Source: Aureimonas frigidaquae (lineage in GTDB: Bacteria; Pseudomonadota; Alphaproteobacteria; Rhizobiales; Rhizobiaceae). From it: a DNA stretch of 64,000 nucleotides. The notes beneath the pieces are model-generated. The model did no database searches. It was not told the DNA's origin and saw only the letters and a list, made by a program, of their open reading frames with translations. This document shows positions 62,115-64,000 of the stretch, piece after piece; within the stretch, counting starts at the first letter, position 1, and the number at the start of each line of letters is the position of its first letter. Location: contig NZ_BBWR01000003.1 in assembly GCF_001463905.1 (NCBI RefSeq), forward strand, positions 248,001 through 312,000, in the 5' to 3' direction. The translations under genes and the position numbers were made by a program.

Positions 62115-63116
62115 TCAGACGATCTCAGCCGTTGCGACGCGCCGCCCCTCCTGTACGGAGCGCAGGGCGGCCTCAGCCAGAACCAGCGCCTGCAGCCCGT
62201 CCTGGCCGGTCGGGGACAGGGGCGTGCCTTGCGTGAGGCCCGCGATGAAGGTCGCGATTTCCGCGGCGTAGGCTTCGACGTAGCGGGTCATGAAGAAGTC
62301 ATGCAGCGGGGGCCGGGTGAAGCCGGAAGCGCCGGCGATCTCGATCGATACGGGGCGCTGGTTCTCCACCGCGATCATCCCCGTTTCGCCCAGCACCTCG
62401 ACACGCTGATCGTAGCCATAGGCCGCGCGCCGTGAGTTGGAGATGAGGCACTGGCGCCCGCTCGCCGTTTCCAGGATCAGGCTCGCACTGTCGAAATCGC
62501 CCAAGGTGCCGATGGCCGGATCGACCAGCGCGGCGCCCGTCGCGCTGACGAAGGCGATCTCCTCGCCCAGGAGAAAGCGGGCCATGTCGAGATCGTGGAT
62601 CGTCATGTCCTTGAAGATGCCGCCCGACGACCGGATGTACTCTGCCGGCGGAGGGCCCGGATCGCGGGAGGTGATGGTGATCATCTCGATCCTGCCCACC
62701 GCACCCTCGTCGATCGCCGCCTTGAGCGCCCGGAAATGTGGATCGAAGCGGCGGTTGAAGCCGACCATCAGCCGGCCGCCTTCTGCGGCGACCACATCCA
62801 GGCACTGCCGCACCCGCGCCACCGAAAGATCGACGGGCTTTTCGCAGAAGATGGCCTTGCCGGCGCGCACGCCCCGCTCGATCAAGTCGGCATGCGTGTC
62901 GGTCGGCGTGCAGATGGCGATTGCGTCGATATCGTCGGAAGCCAGGATGGCATCGATCGAGCGGCGCTCGGCACCCCAGGCCGTGGCCAGCGCGACGGCG
63001 CTCGCCTCGACCGGATCGAAAACGGCCACCAGGCGCGCGCCCTCACTGGCGCCGATGGCGCGTGCATGCACCTTGCCGATACGTCCTGCGCCCAGGACGG
63101 CGAAGCGAATGGTCAT
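62115..63116 (-). CDS. iolG: Inositol 2-dehydrogenase
   Basis: A 333-residue Gfo/Idh/MocA oxidoreductase that oxidises myo-inositol to 2-keto-inositol with NAD. The Rossmann motif is VLGAGRIGKVHARAI, the family Lys is in IFCEKPVDL, and the catalytic Asp-His is in FKDMTIHDLDMARFLLG. The FNRRFDPHF and SRRAAYGYDQRVEVLG segments are typical of rhizobial IolG. It overlaps the upstream oxidoreductase gene by four bases, so the two are co-transcribed. iol catabolic genes and an inositol importer may continue beyond 64 kb. Confidence 0.93.
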   Translation of the reverse strand: MTIRFAVLGAGRIGKVHARAIGASEGARLVAVFDPVEASAVALATAWGAERRSIDAILASDDIDAIAICTPTDTHADLIERGVRAGKAIFCEKPVDLSVARVRQCLDVVAAEGGRLMVGFNRRFDPHFRALKAAIDEGAVGRIEMITITSRDPGPPPAEYIRSSGGIFKDMTIHDLDMARFLLGEEIAFVSATGAALVDPAIGTLGDFDSASLILETASGRQCLISNSRRAAYGYDQRVEVLGETGMIAVENQRPVSIEIAGASGFTRPPLHDFFMTRYVEAYAAEIATFIAGLTQGTPLSPTGQDGLQALVLAEAALRSVQEGRRVATAEIV

Positions 63117-64000
63117 GGATGTCTGTCCTCCTGCGGGTTCATCGCGATGCGCCGGTCCTCCCGGGCGGATCGCGCGATGGCGTGAATGACGCGCTCGATG
63201 GCGAGCGCTTCGGCAAAGTCCGGTCCGCGCCGGGGCCCGCCGGACAGTTCGGCCAGGAAGGCCGCCGCCTCGATGGTCTTCAGGTCGTTCATGCCGAGCT
63301 GGTGGCCGCTGGCGGGGATGAAATCGCCATAGGGTGGATGGGACGGGCCTGTCAGTATGGTGGTAAAGCCGGCCGTCGCTTCGCTTCCCTGACGGTAGAG
63401 TTGCAATTCGTTCAACCGCTCCTGGTCGAAGACGATCGTGCCCCGTGTTCCGTGCAGTTCGAAGCCGAGCCTGTTCTTGCGCCCATGGGCACAGCGCGAA
63501 ATGGCAAGCGTTCCCTTGACCCCGCTTTCAAAACGCACGAGCGCCCCCGCCACGTCCTCGTTCTCGACGGCGCCGCGGCCGTCCCCGTCAGGCATGGGGC
63601 GTGTCGGGTAGAGCGTCGCCATATCCGCCACGAGGCTGTCGATCGGACCGGCAAGGCGCGTCACCATGCTGATCAGATGGCAGCCGATATCGCCCAGCGC
63701 GCCGAGCCCCGCCTCGTCCGCGCGCGCCCGCCATGTCCAGGGCAGGTCGGCATCGGCCTGGTAATCCTCGTCCACCCATCCGCGCAGGTGCAGGAGCGCG
63801 CCGATGGCGCCCTCGTCCACCAGGCGGCGTGCGTGATCGAAGGCCGGATTGTGCAGGTAGTTGTAGCCGACCATGGTGCGCAGGCCCGTTTCCCGGGCCA
63901 CGGCCGCCATGTTTTCGGCGTCCGCCAGCGTCACGGCCAGGGGCTTTTCGCAATGGACATGCTTGCCGGCCCGGAGCGCGGCGACGGCCATGTCGTGGTG
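63113..64000 (-). CDS. Gfo/Idh/MocA-family oxidoreductase (truncated by window edge)
   Basis: The C-terminal ~296 residues of a NAD(P)-dependent sugar or inositol dehydrogenase; the N-terminal Rossmann start lies past the window. The visible part has HVHCEKPLAVTLADAE (cofactor/substrate Lys), MVGYNYLHNPAF and LGALGDIGCHLISMVTRLAG (catalytic Asp-His). Its length and the RGWVDEDYQAD region recall scyllo-inositol/sugar dehydrogenases found in iol loci. It is coupled to iolG by a 4-base overlap and precedes it in the operon. Confidence 0.88.
   Translation of the reverse strand, partial: HHDMAVAALRAGKHVHCEKPLAVTLADAENMAAVARETGLRTMVGYNYLHNPAFDHARRLVDEGAIGALLHLRGWVDEDYQADADLPWTWRARADEAGLGALGDIGCHLISMVTRLAGPIDSLVADMATLYPTRPMPDGDGRGAVENEDVAGALVRFESGVKGTLAISRCAHGRKNRLGFELHGTRGTIVFDQERLNELQLYRQGSEATAGFTTILTGPSHPPYGDFIPASGHQLGMNDLKTIEAAAFLAELSGGPRRGPDFAEALAIERVIHAIARSAREDRRIAMNPQEDRHP

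Noticed and set aside
1-64000. Search for CRISPR arrays, phage modules, toxin-antitoxin pairs and defence systems
   Set aside because: No spaced direct repeats of 25-40 bases, no integrase or structural phage genes and no recognisable defence genes were seen by eye; the only large repeat is inside the autotransporter gene.

Overview
The window is GC-rich DNA from an alphaproteobacterium, most likely of the Hyphomicrobiales (Rhizobiales). Three things point there. dctA is divergent from dctBD, with a sigma-54 promoter and paired DctD-type sites between them. A perfect EcfG-type promoter (GGAAC-N16-CGTT) precedes a stress gene. The gene stock is typical of the group: PQQ glucose dehydrogenase, YtfQRT-YjfF, PhoX, MarR pairs and receiver-only regulators. 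Genus cannot be decided from the sequence. I found no rRNA, tRNA, CRISPR array, prophage or intact insertion sequence.

Layout. 0-10 kb: a carbohydrate-acid type catabolic locus with an IclR regulator (cut by the window edge), an IolD-like ThDP enzyme, an aldehyde dehydrogenase, an IlvD/Edd-family dehydratase, a LysR regulator divergent from an MFS carrier, and a COG3618 lactonase-type hydrolase; a VOC protein follows. 10.4-17.4 kb: a general-stress island with a small membrane protein, zinc alcohol dehydrogenase, two ferritin-like proteins, manganese catalase, a divergent pair of paralogous MarR regulators, a receiver-only protein, disordered small proteins and a DUF427 protein. 17.4-23.2 kb: membrane PQQ glucose dehydrogenase with a large disordered insertion, a 31-residue membrane microprotein, glutamine-dependent NAD synthetase and an unknown membrane protein.

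23.3-29.4 kb: a tightly overlapping six-gene operon (aminotransferase, ureohydrolase, polyamine-type ABC importer). It reads as uptake and breakdown of a polyamine or guanidino compound. 29.6-35.4 kb: a Bcr/CflA-type exporter converging on a galactofuranose-type ABC importer. 35.9-40.6 kb: the dctBD/dctA C4-dicarboxylate system with its regulatory DNA. 40.7-43.6 kb: an amaA/amaB-like pair for L-pipecolate (lysine) catabolism. 43.7-49 kb: an RND efflux operon with two lipoprotein adaptors. 49-55 kb: a Tat-exported PhoX-type protein, dihydroxyacetone kinase, a YqaA-like membrane protein and an M20 peptidase.

55-61.8 kb is the least ordinary part. It holds AT-rich patches, a decayed IS5-family transposase, a large autotransporter with a near-identical 440-bp internal duplication, about 1.3 kb without a recognisable gene, a MarR regulator and a cold-shock gene with a textbook terminator. 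The right end (62-64 kb) has inositol 2-dehydrogenase (iolG) and a second Gfo/Idh/MocA oxidoreductase cut by the window edge. The window is mainly a nutrient-scavenging and stress region. No wholly new multi-gene system stands out. The most unusual items are the unassigned ThDP/dehydratase operon, the glucose dehydrogenase insertion, the microprotein, the stress island with its EcfG promoters and the repeat-bearing autotransporter.
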